Assembly (NCBI RefSeq): GCF_003096655.1
Contig: NZ_QEKQ01000002.1
Coordinates: 1-64,000, forward strand
Source: Tamilnaduibacter salinus
GTDB lineage: Bacteria > Pseudomonadota > Gammaproteobacteria > Pseudomonadales > Oleiphilaceae
Reading direction: 5' to 3'
DNA length: 64,000 nucleotides
Of the stretch, positions 1 to 6,159 are shown piece after piece. The first letter of the stretch is position 1; every line of letters begins with the position of its first letter. A program made the translations under genes and the position numbers. Under the pieces are notes generated by a model. It saw only the letters and a list, made by a program, of their open reading frames with translations. It did no database searches and had not been told where the DNA came from.

Positions 1-90
1 AACAGGAAAAGCCCAGCCATAGGTTGGGGAACAATGAACGACACAAAAAGGCTGGGATGGGGGCTCTGGGGAGCGTTTTTCTACAGCCTC
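1..90 (+). mobile_element. Right end of an IS1182-family insertion sequence (edge of window)
   Basis: This stretch resembles the last ~95 bases of the IS remnant ending at 1414: both have an AACAGGAAAAG start, a CCCAGCCAT block, AAAAAGGCT, a GGGGGCTC block and the same terminal inverted repeat TTTTTCTACAGCCTC (here 76-90). Both copies are followed by GTT. The transposase gene would lie left of the window. Family assignment comes from the related copy at 677-1414. Confidence 0.65.
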
Positions 91-120
91 GTTAGCAGCT
101 GTACCCACCCCTCCACGATC

Positions 121-157
121 TTGCCTGATGAGTAAAAAAGGGATAATTTGTACTCAT
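121..157 (+). promoter_or_regulatory. Predicted brnTA promoter with overlapping operator
   Basis: A -35-like TTGCCT (121-126) and a -10-like TAATTT (144-149) are separated by 17 bases just upstream of brnT. A perfect 7-base inverted repeat, ATGAGTA (128-134) and TACTCAT (151-157), brackets the spacer and -10 and reaches into the start codon. BrnA antitoxins are known to repress their own operon, so this is the natural candidate for the BrnA site. Binding is inferred. Confidence 0.5.
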
Positions 158-419
158 GGAAGAATTCGAGTTCGACGACGAAAAGAGCAGGGCCAATCTT
201 GCAAAGCATGGAATTGACTTCGACACGGCCCAAGAGCTCTGGCAAGACCCTGATCTTCTGGAAATTCAGGCTAAGACAGAAGGCGAGCCGCGCTTTCTCA
301 TCATTGGCCGGGTAGGAGCAAAGCATTGGTCTGCTGTCGTTACCTATAGGGAAGGCCGAATCCGCCTGATCTCTGTCAGGCGGTCTCGCAAGAGAGAGGT
401 GGAGCTGTATGAATGCTGA
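156..419 (+). CDS. brnT: BrnT family ribonuclease toxin
   Basis: An 87-residue protein with the BrnT signature: N-terminal FEFDDEKSRANLAKHGIDF, then a GEPRFLIIGR strand, and a C-terminal IRLISVRRSRKRE segment. BrnT toxins are RelE-fold ribonucleases that stop translation when not held by BrnA. Length matches the family. It is the first gene of a two-gene operon; its end overlaps brnA by 11 bases, the usual arrangement. A promoter and inverted repeat lie immediately upstream. The pair sits between two IS1182-family remnants. Identification is confident; activity is untested. Confidence 0.93.
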   Translation: MEEFEFDDEKSRANLAKHGIDFDTAQELWQDPDLLEIQAKTEGEPRFLIIGRVGAKHWSAVVTYREGRIRLISVRRSRKREVELYEC

Positions 420-678
420 AGACTTCGACGAAAAGTTTGATGCGGATAAGCAAGATGTCGTTGACGACCTGGACCTTTCGACAGCACGTCGGGTGAACCA
501 GGAACAGAAGCGTATCAATGTTGATTTTCCGTCCTGGGTTGTCGAGGCGTTGGATCGCGAAGCAGCGCGAATAGGTGTCACTAGACAGTCGATTATCAAG
601 GTCTGGCTGGTTGAGCGCCTGGAAGCTGATGCTGCTAACAAGGCGCTTAACGGTGACGCCGCAAGCGGCGCACGTTGA
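409..678 (+). CDS. brnA: BrnA family antitoxin (C-terminus altered by IS insertion)
   Basis: An 89-residue protein with an acidic N-terminus and a ribbon-helix-helix C-terminal half (INVDFPSWVVEALDREAA, then IGVTRQSIIKVWLVERL). BrnA neutralises BrnT and represses the operon. Its start overlaps the end of brnT. The last bases of the IS target and the first bases of the adjoining IS together form the TGA stop (t676 from flanking DNA, ga from the IS end). Before insertion the frame would have run on for about 13 codons into what is now 1415-1452, so the present C-terminus is probably not ancestral. Confidence 0.9.
   Translation: MNAEDFDEKFDADKQDVVDDLDLSTARRVNQEQKRINVDFPSWVVEALDREAARIGVTRQSIIKVWLVERLEADAANKALNGDAASGAR
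645..676 (+). repeat. Short imperfect hairpin, possible attC half-site cut by IS
   Basis: GCTTAAC (645-651, fitting RYYYAAC) starts a hairpin whose arms are 649-662 and 665-676, with one unpaired A on the left arm, ending in CGTT. After the IS, 1415-1421 reads GTTGGAC, which fits GTTRRRY. Joining both sides across the IS with one GTT gives an attC-like layout overlapping the brnA end. At about 35 bases it is shorter than usual attC sites, so this is weak on its own. Confidence 0.3.
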
Positions 679-1414
679 GGCTGTAGAAAAAGTCCCGGAA
701 TCGCCGATCCGGCTCTGGTAGCATCGACCCATCGCTGGCTGACAAGGACCCGTCTTCCATCATGCCCCGTTTCAAGCCCTACAACTACGACCAGGACGCC
801 ATGGTCGTGATCAACTACCAGGACCAGATTCAGCCCGGCACCTTCGAGTACGCGGTGCATTACCTCATTTAGCACAAGCTGGATTTGTCGGTCTTCCATC
901 CCCGGTATCGCAACGAGGACACCGGACGGCAGGCCTACAATCCTGCTCAAGATCATCCGGTTCGCCGACTAAAAGGCAAGGGACGACAGGTGTCCTACAC
1001 TGCGAGCACGAAACGCGGTCCGACCTACACCGACTGGATGAAGCAGCGCGTAGATAGCCAACAGGGCAAGTCTGTTTACAGCCCTCGAATGTCGGTGGTG
1101 GAGCCGGTGTTCGGCAACATCGGCACGATCAAGGGACTGAACCGGTTCAGCCATAGAGGGGAGAAAAAGAGCAGGGCCAGTGGCAGCTTTACTGCCTCGT
1201 CCACAATATCGAGAAACTGGCCAATTATGGGCGGATGGCGGCATAAGGCAGTGCTTCGGAATAGCTGCTCCAAGCGCTTTTATGGGGCGCATCAGGACCC
1301 GGCAGTGGTCGGTTAAACAAGAAAACAGGAAAAGACCCAGCCATGGGCTTGGGGCCAATCTACGAAATAAAAAGGCTATAACGGGGGCTCTTAGGAGCGT
1401 TTTTCTACAGCCTC
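677..1414 (+). mobile_element. Degraded IS1182-family element, internally deleted
   Basis: The ends are a perfect 15-base inverted repeat, GAGGCTGTAGAAAAA at 677-691 and its complement at 1400-1414, each flanked outside by GTT (674-676 and 1415-1417), which could be a 3-base target duplication. Inside is a transposase that has lost its middle (762-1246). At ~740 bp the element is less than half the length of intact IS1182-type elements, so it cannot move by itself. Confidence 0.75.
762..1246 (+). pseudogene. IS1182-family transposase remnant
   Basis: The N-terminus (MPRFKPYNYDQDAMVVINYQ) and a later segment (LDLSVFHPRYRNEDTGRQAYNP) match IS1182-type transposases, separated by an in-frame TAG where an Asp codon is expected (HYLI then stop then HKL). 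After about 65 codons the sequence jumps to the C-terminal part (GPTYTDWMKQRVDSQQGK, then MSVVEPVFGNIGT). A further frameshift near the poly-A stretch at 1161-1167 shifts the final QWQLYCLVHNIEKLANYG to another frame, ending at the TAA at 1244. Central catalytic residues are absent. It is dead by stop, deletion and frameshift. Confidence 0.85.
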
Positions 1415-1466
1415 GTTGGACGGCAAACTTTGACACAACACACAAAACCTAAAGAAGGAGGCAACT

Positions 1467-1760
1467 ATGTGGGGCTGGAAACCTGTAGAACGAAACATTG
1501 AACCTAGCGTTACCCTGGAACAGGCACGCTCTATCATGAAAGAGGCCGGATTCGACGAGCACGTCACTAATCCTGACCACGTCATCTTTCGGCGCACCGG
1601 AACGCAACTCGCTGTTAAGGGTGAGAAGTTTCCGATTGAAGTCGCACTCGCCACATCAGAGGGAGGACTTTTCCTTCAGGTCCGTTACGACACTTTCGCG
1701 CTCTTTGATACCGGCGACCTTGCCAAACTGGCAGATGAGCTCGTCGCAAAGCTTGGATGA
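1467..1760 (+). CDS. Small protein of unknown function
   Basis: A 97-residue soluble protein with no family I recognise. It starts MWGWKPVERN and ends in an acidic amphipathic helix (DTGDLAKLADELVAKLG). There is no signal peptide, membrane segment or Cys cluster. A strong ribosome site (AAGGAGG at about 1454-1460) precedes the ATG, supporting a real gene. A possible attC begins 19 bases after the stop, so gene plus palindrome has the shape of an integron cassette. Function unknown. Confidence 0.65.
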   Translation: MWGWKPVERNIEPSVTLEQARSIMKEAGFDEHVTNPDHVIFRRTGTQLAVKGEKFPIEVALATSEGGLFLQVRYDTFALFDTGDLAKLADELVAKLG

Positions 1761-1778
1761 TAGGGTATTACCACAAAT

Positions 1779-1843
1779 GCCCAACAAACGGATGCAGCCA
1801 GACCTCGCTATCGCTCGGCTGCTGATCCGCCGCGTTTTAGGGT
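1779..1843 (+). repeat. Candidate integron attC site
   Basis: GCCCAAC (1779-1785) exactly fits the R'' consensus RYYYAAC. It is followed by arm CGGATGCAGCC (1789-1799) and the pairing arm GGCTGCTGATCCG (1817-1829), which carries unpaired extra bases as attC sites do. CGTTTTAGGG follows at 1833-1842, a degenerate R' (GTTAGGG with two extra T). Total length about 65 bases lies inside the normal 57-141 range, and the position directly after a small ORF is the canonical one. Confidence 0.6.
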
Positions 1844-1863
1844 TGCGGAGGTTGGATCTAGAT

Positions 1864-2880
1864 ATGAACTACGAAGAGGCAGTGCGGAGCGTCTGGCGCC
1901 ACGCCGAAGCCGCGCCGACTGATGAGGCGGAGCAGATGAAAGAGATCATCCGTTACGCCACGCTGGCTCCCTCCGGGCACAACACACAGTGCTGGCGGTT
2001 TCGGCTCGGGAATCGTTCCATTGCGATCCTGCCGGATTTGTCCCGGCGTACCCCAGTGGTTGACCCGGATGACCATCATCTTTTCGTGTCGCTGGGATGC
2101 GCTACCGAGAACCTCGTCCAAGCGGCAAGGGCATTCGGCTTGAAAGGCAATGCGGAATTCAGCCCCGAATCCGGTGGAGTAATAACGGTCGGGCTGGAAC
2201 AATCGAAGGCGGAAGAATCGCCTCTGTTCAAAGCAATTCCCCGTCGGCAATGCACACGAACCGACTTTGATGGTAAACCGCTTGCTCCCGAAGAACTGCG
2301 ACTGCTCGAAGCGGCGGGAACCGGGAATGGCGTTGCGGTCATTCTGCTGACCGAACGCGAAGCCATGGAAAAAGTTCTTGAATATGTGGTTGAGGGCAAC
2401 ACGTTGCAGACCAACAACCCGGCTTTTGTGAATGAGCTGGAGAGTTGGATTCGCTTCAGTGATGGCGAAGCGATCCGATCCGGGGATGGGTTGGCGGCCC
2501 GATCGACCGGAAACCCCCCGGCTCCGCGCTGGCTGGGGAGGCTACTATTTCGCACTTTCTTTCGTGCGAAACCGGAGAATGACAAGAATGCCCGTCACAT
2601 CCGTAGTTCGGCGGGAATCGCAGTGTTTGTCTCGGATGTCGATGATAGAAATCACTGGGTTGAGGCAGGCCGCTGTTATGAGCGCTTTGCGCTACAAGCG
2701 ACAGCGCTGGGAATTCGGAACGCCTTTGTGAATCAGCCTGTCGAGGAGTCCGGGCTTCGCCCCGAATTCGCCAAGGCCCTGGGGCTGGGTGACCGGAGAC
2801 CCGATCTCGTCGTACGCTTTGGCCGGGGAAAGGAAATGCCGAGATCGTTGCGGCGTCCAGTGGAGTCGGTATTGGTTTGA
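1864..2880 (+). CDS. Nitroreductase-fold FMN oxidoreductase (Acg-like)
   Basis: A 338-residue protein of the nitroreductase superfamily. The N-terminal region IIRYATLAPSGHNTQCWRFRL is the FMN-binding segment where APSxxNxQPW is usual, and the C-terminal part (RCYERFALQATALGIRNAFVNQPVE) is the second half of the fold typical of longer Acg-like members. The usual Pro of NxQPW is Cys here. Substrate cannot be told. The reading frame is open from 1621, but the region before 1864 overlaps the upstream gene and the attC-like palindrome, so the ATG at 1864, with GGAGG (1846-1852 region) nearby, is preferred. Confidence 0.75.
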   Translation: MNYEEAVRSVWRHAEAAPTDEAEQMKEIIRYATLAPSGHNTQCWRFRLGNRSIAILPDLSRRTPVVDPDDHHLFVSLGCATENLVQAARAFGLKGNAEFSPESGGVITVGLEQSKAEESPLFKAIPRRQCTRTDFDGKPLAPEELRLLEAAGTGNGVAVILLTEREAMEKVLEYVVEGNTLQTNNPAFVNELESWIRFSDGEAIRSGDGLAARSTGNPPAPRWLGRLLFRTFFRAKPENDKNARHIRSSAGIAVFVSDVDDRNHWVEAGRCYERFALQATALGIRNAFVNQPVEESGLRPEFAKALGLGDRRPDLVVRFGRGKEMPRSLRRPVESVLV

Positions 2881-2928
2881 AAAACAACAATGGCGTTAAC
2901 AGGCATGATAAGGACATGGAGGCATTAG

Positions 2929-3192
2929 TTGCTTGCTCCGGACGAAGCAGAGAAAGCCTCAGAAGCTATTTTAGAGCCCAGCCGCGAGCGGCTTGCCAAG
3001 AAGCAGCGAAAAAGGCTTAGATGGTCGGTACGTTTTCAGAAATTCCGAGTAGCGCTTCTAGGTTTCATCGTTGGTGGCCTGCTGGGAGATTACTTTTTTG
3101 GGGATCTGTATCCCTGGAATGTGGTGGGGCTGGCTATAGGTCTCTTCGTTGCAGCAATACTCCGGCGCTTTCCCGTGCCTGTTAACAAGTAG
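2929..3192 (+). CDS. Small two-helix membrane protein, unknown function
   Basis: An 87-residue protein with a charged N-terminal half (KKQRKRLRWSVRFQK) followed by two hydrophobic segments, about residues 41-55 and 63-78 (VALLGFIVGGLLGDYFF and VVGLAIGLFVAAILR). It probably sits in the inner membrane. It begins with TTG at 2929, preceded by GGAGG (2918-2922) at normal spacing; no ATG fits. The stop codon TAG (3190-3192) lies inside the next attC-like palindrome, as often seen in cassettes. No family recognised. Confidence 0.6.
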   Translation: MLAPDEAEKASEAILEPSRERLAKKQRKRLRWSVRFQKFRVALLGFIVGGLLGDYFFGDLYPWNVVGLAIGLFVAAILRRFPVPVNK

Positions 3193-3264
3193 CTCCAGTA
3201 CGTTCCGGCCCTACGGGCCTCCACCGGACGTGCTAAAGCGCGCCGCTGAGCAAGTCGTTAGTGG
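3180..3264 (+). repeat. Candidate integron attC site overlapping a stop codon
   Basis: GTTAAC at 3181-3186 opens a palindrome closing with GTTA at 3257-3260. The outer arms TAACAAGTAGCTC (3183-3195) and GAGCAAGTCGTTA (3248-3260) pair at 10 of 13 places. Inner arms AGTACGTTCCGG and CCGGACGTGCT pair with single unpaired bases. AAC/GTT at the ends, bulged arms, ~80-base span and overlap with the stop codon of the preceding gene fit attC. The R' box (GTTAGTG) departs from GTTRRRY at its last bases. Confidence 0.5.
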
Positions 3265-3527
3265 TCTGTGGCTCCGGGCCTTTCGTTGGCTGTGTGCCAG
3301 GGCCTCGGCGGAAAGTTGGCAGAAAACCGGAAATGTCGGTGCTCGGCCAACGCCGTCAGCATCGGAGAGCGAATTGGTAGCTCAGTCGAGTTCTGTTCCG
3401 GTTGGAGAAGTTGGTGCCAGGGTCGTGGGGCTGTCCGGCGCAAGCCAGTTGCAGATCCGCTACCCTTGAGTTCAGGTTCCTTCGTCACCGTGCTTTAAGC
3501 TGCCCGTTATAGCTGCCGTTATGTAAA
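3265..3527. other. About 260 bases with no recognisable gene
   Basis: Several short frames are open on both strands here, but none has a ribosome site, family motif or convincing composition. The stretch lies between an attC-like palindrome and the higBA promoter, so it could be a cassette without an ORF or a decayed gene. Confidence 0.4.
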
Positions 3528-3556
3528 TTGACACCCGATACGTAACGGGTTACATT
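3528..3556 (+). promoter_or_regulatory. Predicted higBA promoter and operator
   Basis: TTGACA (3528-3533), a 17-base spacer and TACATT (3551-3556) form a good sigma70 promoter. A perfect palindrome GTAAC-GG-GTTAC (3542-3553) overlaps the -10, and ACCCG (3533-3537) pairs with CGGGT (3546-3550). HigA antitoxins repress their operons, so this is the likely operator. The -10 ends only 6 bases before the higB ATG, implying a leaderless or near-leaderless transcript. Confidence 0.55.
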
Positions 3557-3562
3557 TCCGAA

Positions 3563-3841
3563 ATGATTCGAAGTTTTAAGCACAAAGGGCTGGCCAAATT
3601 TTTTAAGACGGGCAGCACTGCAGGTATTCAGCCAGCTCATGCAAAAAGGCTTCGGCTCATTCTCGGTAGGCTGAATGCGGCGTCAGACGTCAGCGATATG
3701 GATTTGCCAGGTCTGCGACGACACCAACTTTCGGGGAGTCGCTCCGGAATTTGGTCAGTAACGGTCAGCGGTAACTGGCGAGTGACGTTCAGGTTTGAGG
3801 ATGGAGATGCCGAGATAGTGAATTACGAAGATTACCACTGA
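3563..3841 (+). CDS. higB: HigB-type RelE superfamily toxin
   Basis: A 92-residue protein with the HigB pattern: [20 protein letters not shown] at the start, then [43 protein letters not shown], and a C-terminal VNYEDYH. HigB toxins cleave mRNA on the ribosome. The WRVTFRF strand and final tyrosine/histidine region match the family. It is followed after 10 bases by higA, the toxin-first order normal for this system. Length is normal. Confidence 0.93.
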   Translation: MIRSFKHKGLAKFFKTGSTAGIQPAHAKRLRLILGRLNAASDVSDMDLPGLRRHQLSGSRSGIWSVTVSGNWRVTFRFEDGDAEIVNYEDYH

Positions 3842-3851
3842 GGTACGGCCA

Positions 3852-4139
3852 ATGTTGATGCATAACCCTCCCCATCCCGGCGAAGTATTGCGAGAATTAT
3901 GTCTGGAGCCCCTTGGCTTGTCGGTAACGGCTGCAGCGGAGGCTTTGGGCGTAAGCCGTAAAACGCTTAGTGCGGTCTTGAACGGCAATGCTGGTATTAG
4001 TCCCGAGATGGCAATCCGATTGTCTATCGCATTTGATACGTCAGCAGAAAGTTGGCTCAACCAACAGTCCCAGTATGAACTCTGGCATGCCGAGCAGCAT
4101 CGTAAGGAGCTCAAGGTCAAGAAGCTTGGTGCCGCCTAA
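3852..4139 (+). CDS. higA: HigA-type antitoxin (HTH-XRE)
   Basis: A 95-residue protein that starts [11 protein letters not shown] after two spare residues (the ATG at 3858 may be the real start). This N-terminus, the helix-turn-helix [23 protein letters not shown] (about residues 24-46) and [21 protein letters not shown] are diagnostic for HigA. It binds HigB and represses the operon. It is the last + strand gene of the accessory stretch; no clear attC follows its stop. Confidence 0.93.
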   Translation: MLMHNPPHPGEVLRELCLEPLGLSVTAAAEALGVSRKTLSAVLNGNAGISPEMAIRLSIAFDTSAESWLNQQSQYELWHAEQHRKELKVKKLGAA

Positions 4140-4272
4140 AAGTAGATAAAACCGGGACAGATCTATTTATTGAAAAGTAACTGTCGCGACCGGTCAGCCG
4201 TATCCGGGCTGGTCTGGAGGTCAGGGACTACGCACCCAGTAGGCTCTGTGCAACCTGACCCGCCAGCCCCAC

Positions 4273-5103
4273 TCAACGGCGGATTCCTCGCACAATCAGG
4301 TAATCGCGCGGTACGGTCACACCGAGTTCGTCCTCGAACTGCTCATGGAATGCCACGAAATCGGACTCAAACTGGTCGCGTCGTTTGGCATCCAGTTTCC
4401 CGGCCAGTGTTTGGACGGGGCCGTAGCCCTCAACAAAGGTGCGCCACGCGGCCAGGGCATCGGGTTCGCGGTAATAGGACGTGCCCCGTTCAAAGGCCAG
4501 TTCGAAGGCATCTCCCAGCAATACCTTTAACCGGTCGGTATCTCCCCACGCGAAGGGAGACGGTGGCGGTTCGCCTTCGGGCGTTGGCATGTATTGCTTG
4601 ATGACCTTGAACATCTCGAAGACCTTGCCGTCCGGTGTCCAGACGGCCAGGACCAGCCGACCGCCCGGGCGCACGACGCGGGCCATTTCGGCGGCGGCGT
4701 CCTCGGGGCGCTGCGTAAACATGACCCCGAACGTCGAGATGAGGGCATCGAATTCCCCATCGTCAAAGGGCAGTGCCTCGGCGTCGCCATCCACAAAAGG
4801 AATGGGCAGTTGGCGTGCGCCGGCCAGATCACGGGCGGCCGATAGCATGTCCGGTGCAAAATCGGCCCCGGTTACATCATAGCCACGTTCGGCGAGTCGG
4901 CGTGCGGTCCAGCCGGTTCCCGTCGCCAGGTCGAGAATGCGCATCGGTTGGCTTGGCTCCAACCGATTGATGGCGTGTTCGATGGCATCGAGGATGCCAC
5001 GGCTGACTTCATCGTAGGCGGCGCCACCGCTTGACCAGACGGCCGACGGGCCCTGGTTATGGGGGCGTAGGGAGTGTTGCGCTGTGTCTTGTGCCGTTGT
5101 CAT
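4273..5103 (-). CDS. Class I SAM-dependent methyltransferase
   Basis: A 276-residue Rossmann-fold methyltransferase of the Methyltransf_11 type. Motif I is ILDLATGTGW (about residues 56-65), with GADFAPDML, DAEALPFDDGEFDAL and VVRPGGRLVLAVW following, as in ubiquinone/menaquinone-type and small-molecule methyltransferases. The substrate is unknown. The frame is open up to 5295, but the ATG at 5103 with GGAGG just upstream is the best start. It is divergent from an HxlR regulator at 5339, which suggests, without proof, that the regulator controls it. Confidence 0.85.
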   Translation of the reverse strand: MTTAQDTAQHSLRPHNQGPSAVWSSGGAAYDEVSRGILDAIEHAINRLEPSQPMRILDLATGTGWTARRLAERGYDVTGADFAPDMLSAARDLAGARQLPIPFVDGDAEALPFDDGEFDALISTFGVMFTQRPEDAAAEMARVVRPGGRLVLAVWTPDGKVFEMFKVIKQYMPTPEGEPPPSPFAWGDTDRLKVLLGDAFELAFERGTSYYREPDALAAWRTFVEGYGPVQTLAGKLDAKRRDQFESDFVAFHEQFEDELGVTVPRDYLIVRGIRR

Positions 5104-5338
5104 GAGAAACCTCCGCATGAGTTGCTCAGCGTCAGTGGATGTCTGACGGGCCTCAGCCCGCCACGATTCATCATCGCAAGCGGGATGTCGGCGCAACCAG
5201 TTCAGAAACTGAACCGCGCGACGTGGAAAATGCGGTGCCTGAATGGCAGGATTCAGGGAGGGCGAAGGCTGCTTAGCGGCAATGGCTGGGAGCAACGCCT
5301 ACCCGGAAGGGACAACGGGGCCACAAGGAGGGAAGGGT

Positions 5339-6025
5339 ATGGCGGGCTTTTCCGGTTATGGCCAGTTCTGCCCGGTTGCCAAGGCATCGGAGATTCTGGC
5401 AAAACGCTGGACGCCGTTGGTCGTGCGCGAGCTGACCAGTGGGTCAACGGGCTTCAACGAGATTCATCGCGGTGTCCCGCTGATGTCTCGCCCGTTATTG
5501 GCTCAGCGCCTGCGGGAGCTTGCCGAAGAAGGCGTGGTCACCCGGAGCGCCGCCGGCGTCTATGAACTGACCGACGCTGGCCATGCGCTGGAGCCGGTGA
5601 TTCGGGCCATGGGCCTGTGGGGCCAGCGTTGGGTGGAAAGTGAGGCCAACGGCCCCGACTGGGATGCCGGCGTGTTGATGTGGGACATGCGCCGTCGGAT
5701 CGATACCGATGCGCTGCCGTCGGGCCGCACGGTGCTGCAGTTCGATTTTCAGGACGCACCGGACGAGATGCGCTGGTGGTGGTTGCTGATCGAAGGCCAG
5801 AACGTGGATCTGTGCGTCTCCGATCCCGGCCACGAGGTGGACCTCTACCTCATCACGCAAGTGCGGATACTGGGGCCGATCTGGATTGGTCAGCGAGCGC
5901 TGGCGCCAGCCATCGAGCGGGGCGACGTTCGCCTGCACGGTCGCGTGGATGTGTCGCGCTCGATTCATCAGTGGATGATGCTGTCGGCGCTTGCCGAAGC
6001 CTCTGGCGTGACCCACGACCAATAG
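5339..6025 (+). CDS. HxlR family winged-helix regulator with SCP2-like C-terminal part
   Basis: A 228-residue protein. The first ~100 residues are an HxlR winged helix (FCPVAKASEILAKRWTPLVVREL, then MSRPLLAQRLRELAEEGVV and YELTDAGHALEPVI). HxlR proteins are thiol or metabolite-responsive DNA-binding dimers; a Cys near the N-terminus (FCPVA) is typical. The C-terminal half has no clear HxlR equivalent and may be a ligand domain. Start at 5339 is chosen because AAGGAGGG ends a few bases upstream; an ATG at 5243 lacks such a site. Confidence 0.8.
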   Translation: MAGFSGYGQFCPVAKASEILAKRWTPLVVRELTSGSTGFNEIHRGVPLMSRPLLAQRLRELAEEGVVTRSAAGVYELTDAGHALEPVIRAMGLWGQRWVESEANGPDWDAGVLMWDMRRRIDTDALPSGRTVLQFDFQDAPDEMRWWWLLIEGQNVDLCVSDPGHEVDLYLITQVRILGPIWIGQRALAPAIERGDVRLHGRVDVSRSIHQWMMLSALAEASGVTHDQ

Positions 6026-6159
6026 CCACGCTGGCACGCCCCGCGAAGCGGCTCGATAAGGGCCTCGTGGTTTGCGAACTAGGCACCGGAATCTTGTCCT
6101 ATGGAGACGAAACAGGCTTAATCTGCCAGCAACGCTACAGAAGAAGGAAGTCAGTCGAT

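Noticed and set aside
2881-2928. GGCGTTAACAGG after the nitroreductase as an attC core
   Set aside because: No matching RYYYAAC partner or arms nearby; the two genes may share one cassette or the region is not a cassette.
3268-3498. Overlapping small open frames on both strands between the attC-like site and higBA
   Set aside because: None has a start signal or coding character; treated as a stretch without a gene.
4140-4272. A third attC after higA
   Set aside because: Only a weak ATAGAT/ATCTAT inverted repeat is seen; the AAC and GTT boxes are missing.
4170-4601. A 143-codon open frame on the + strand after higA
   Set aside because: Mostly antisense to the methyltransferase, no ribosome site, low-complexity Arg/Pro composition.
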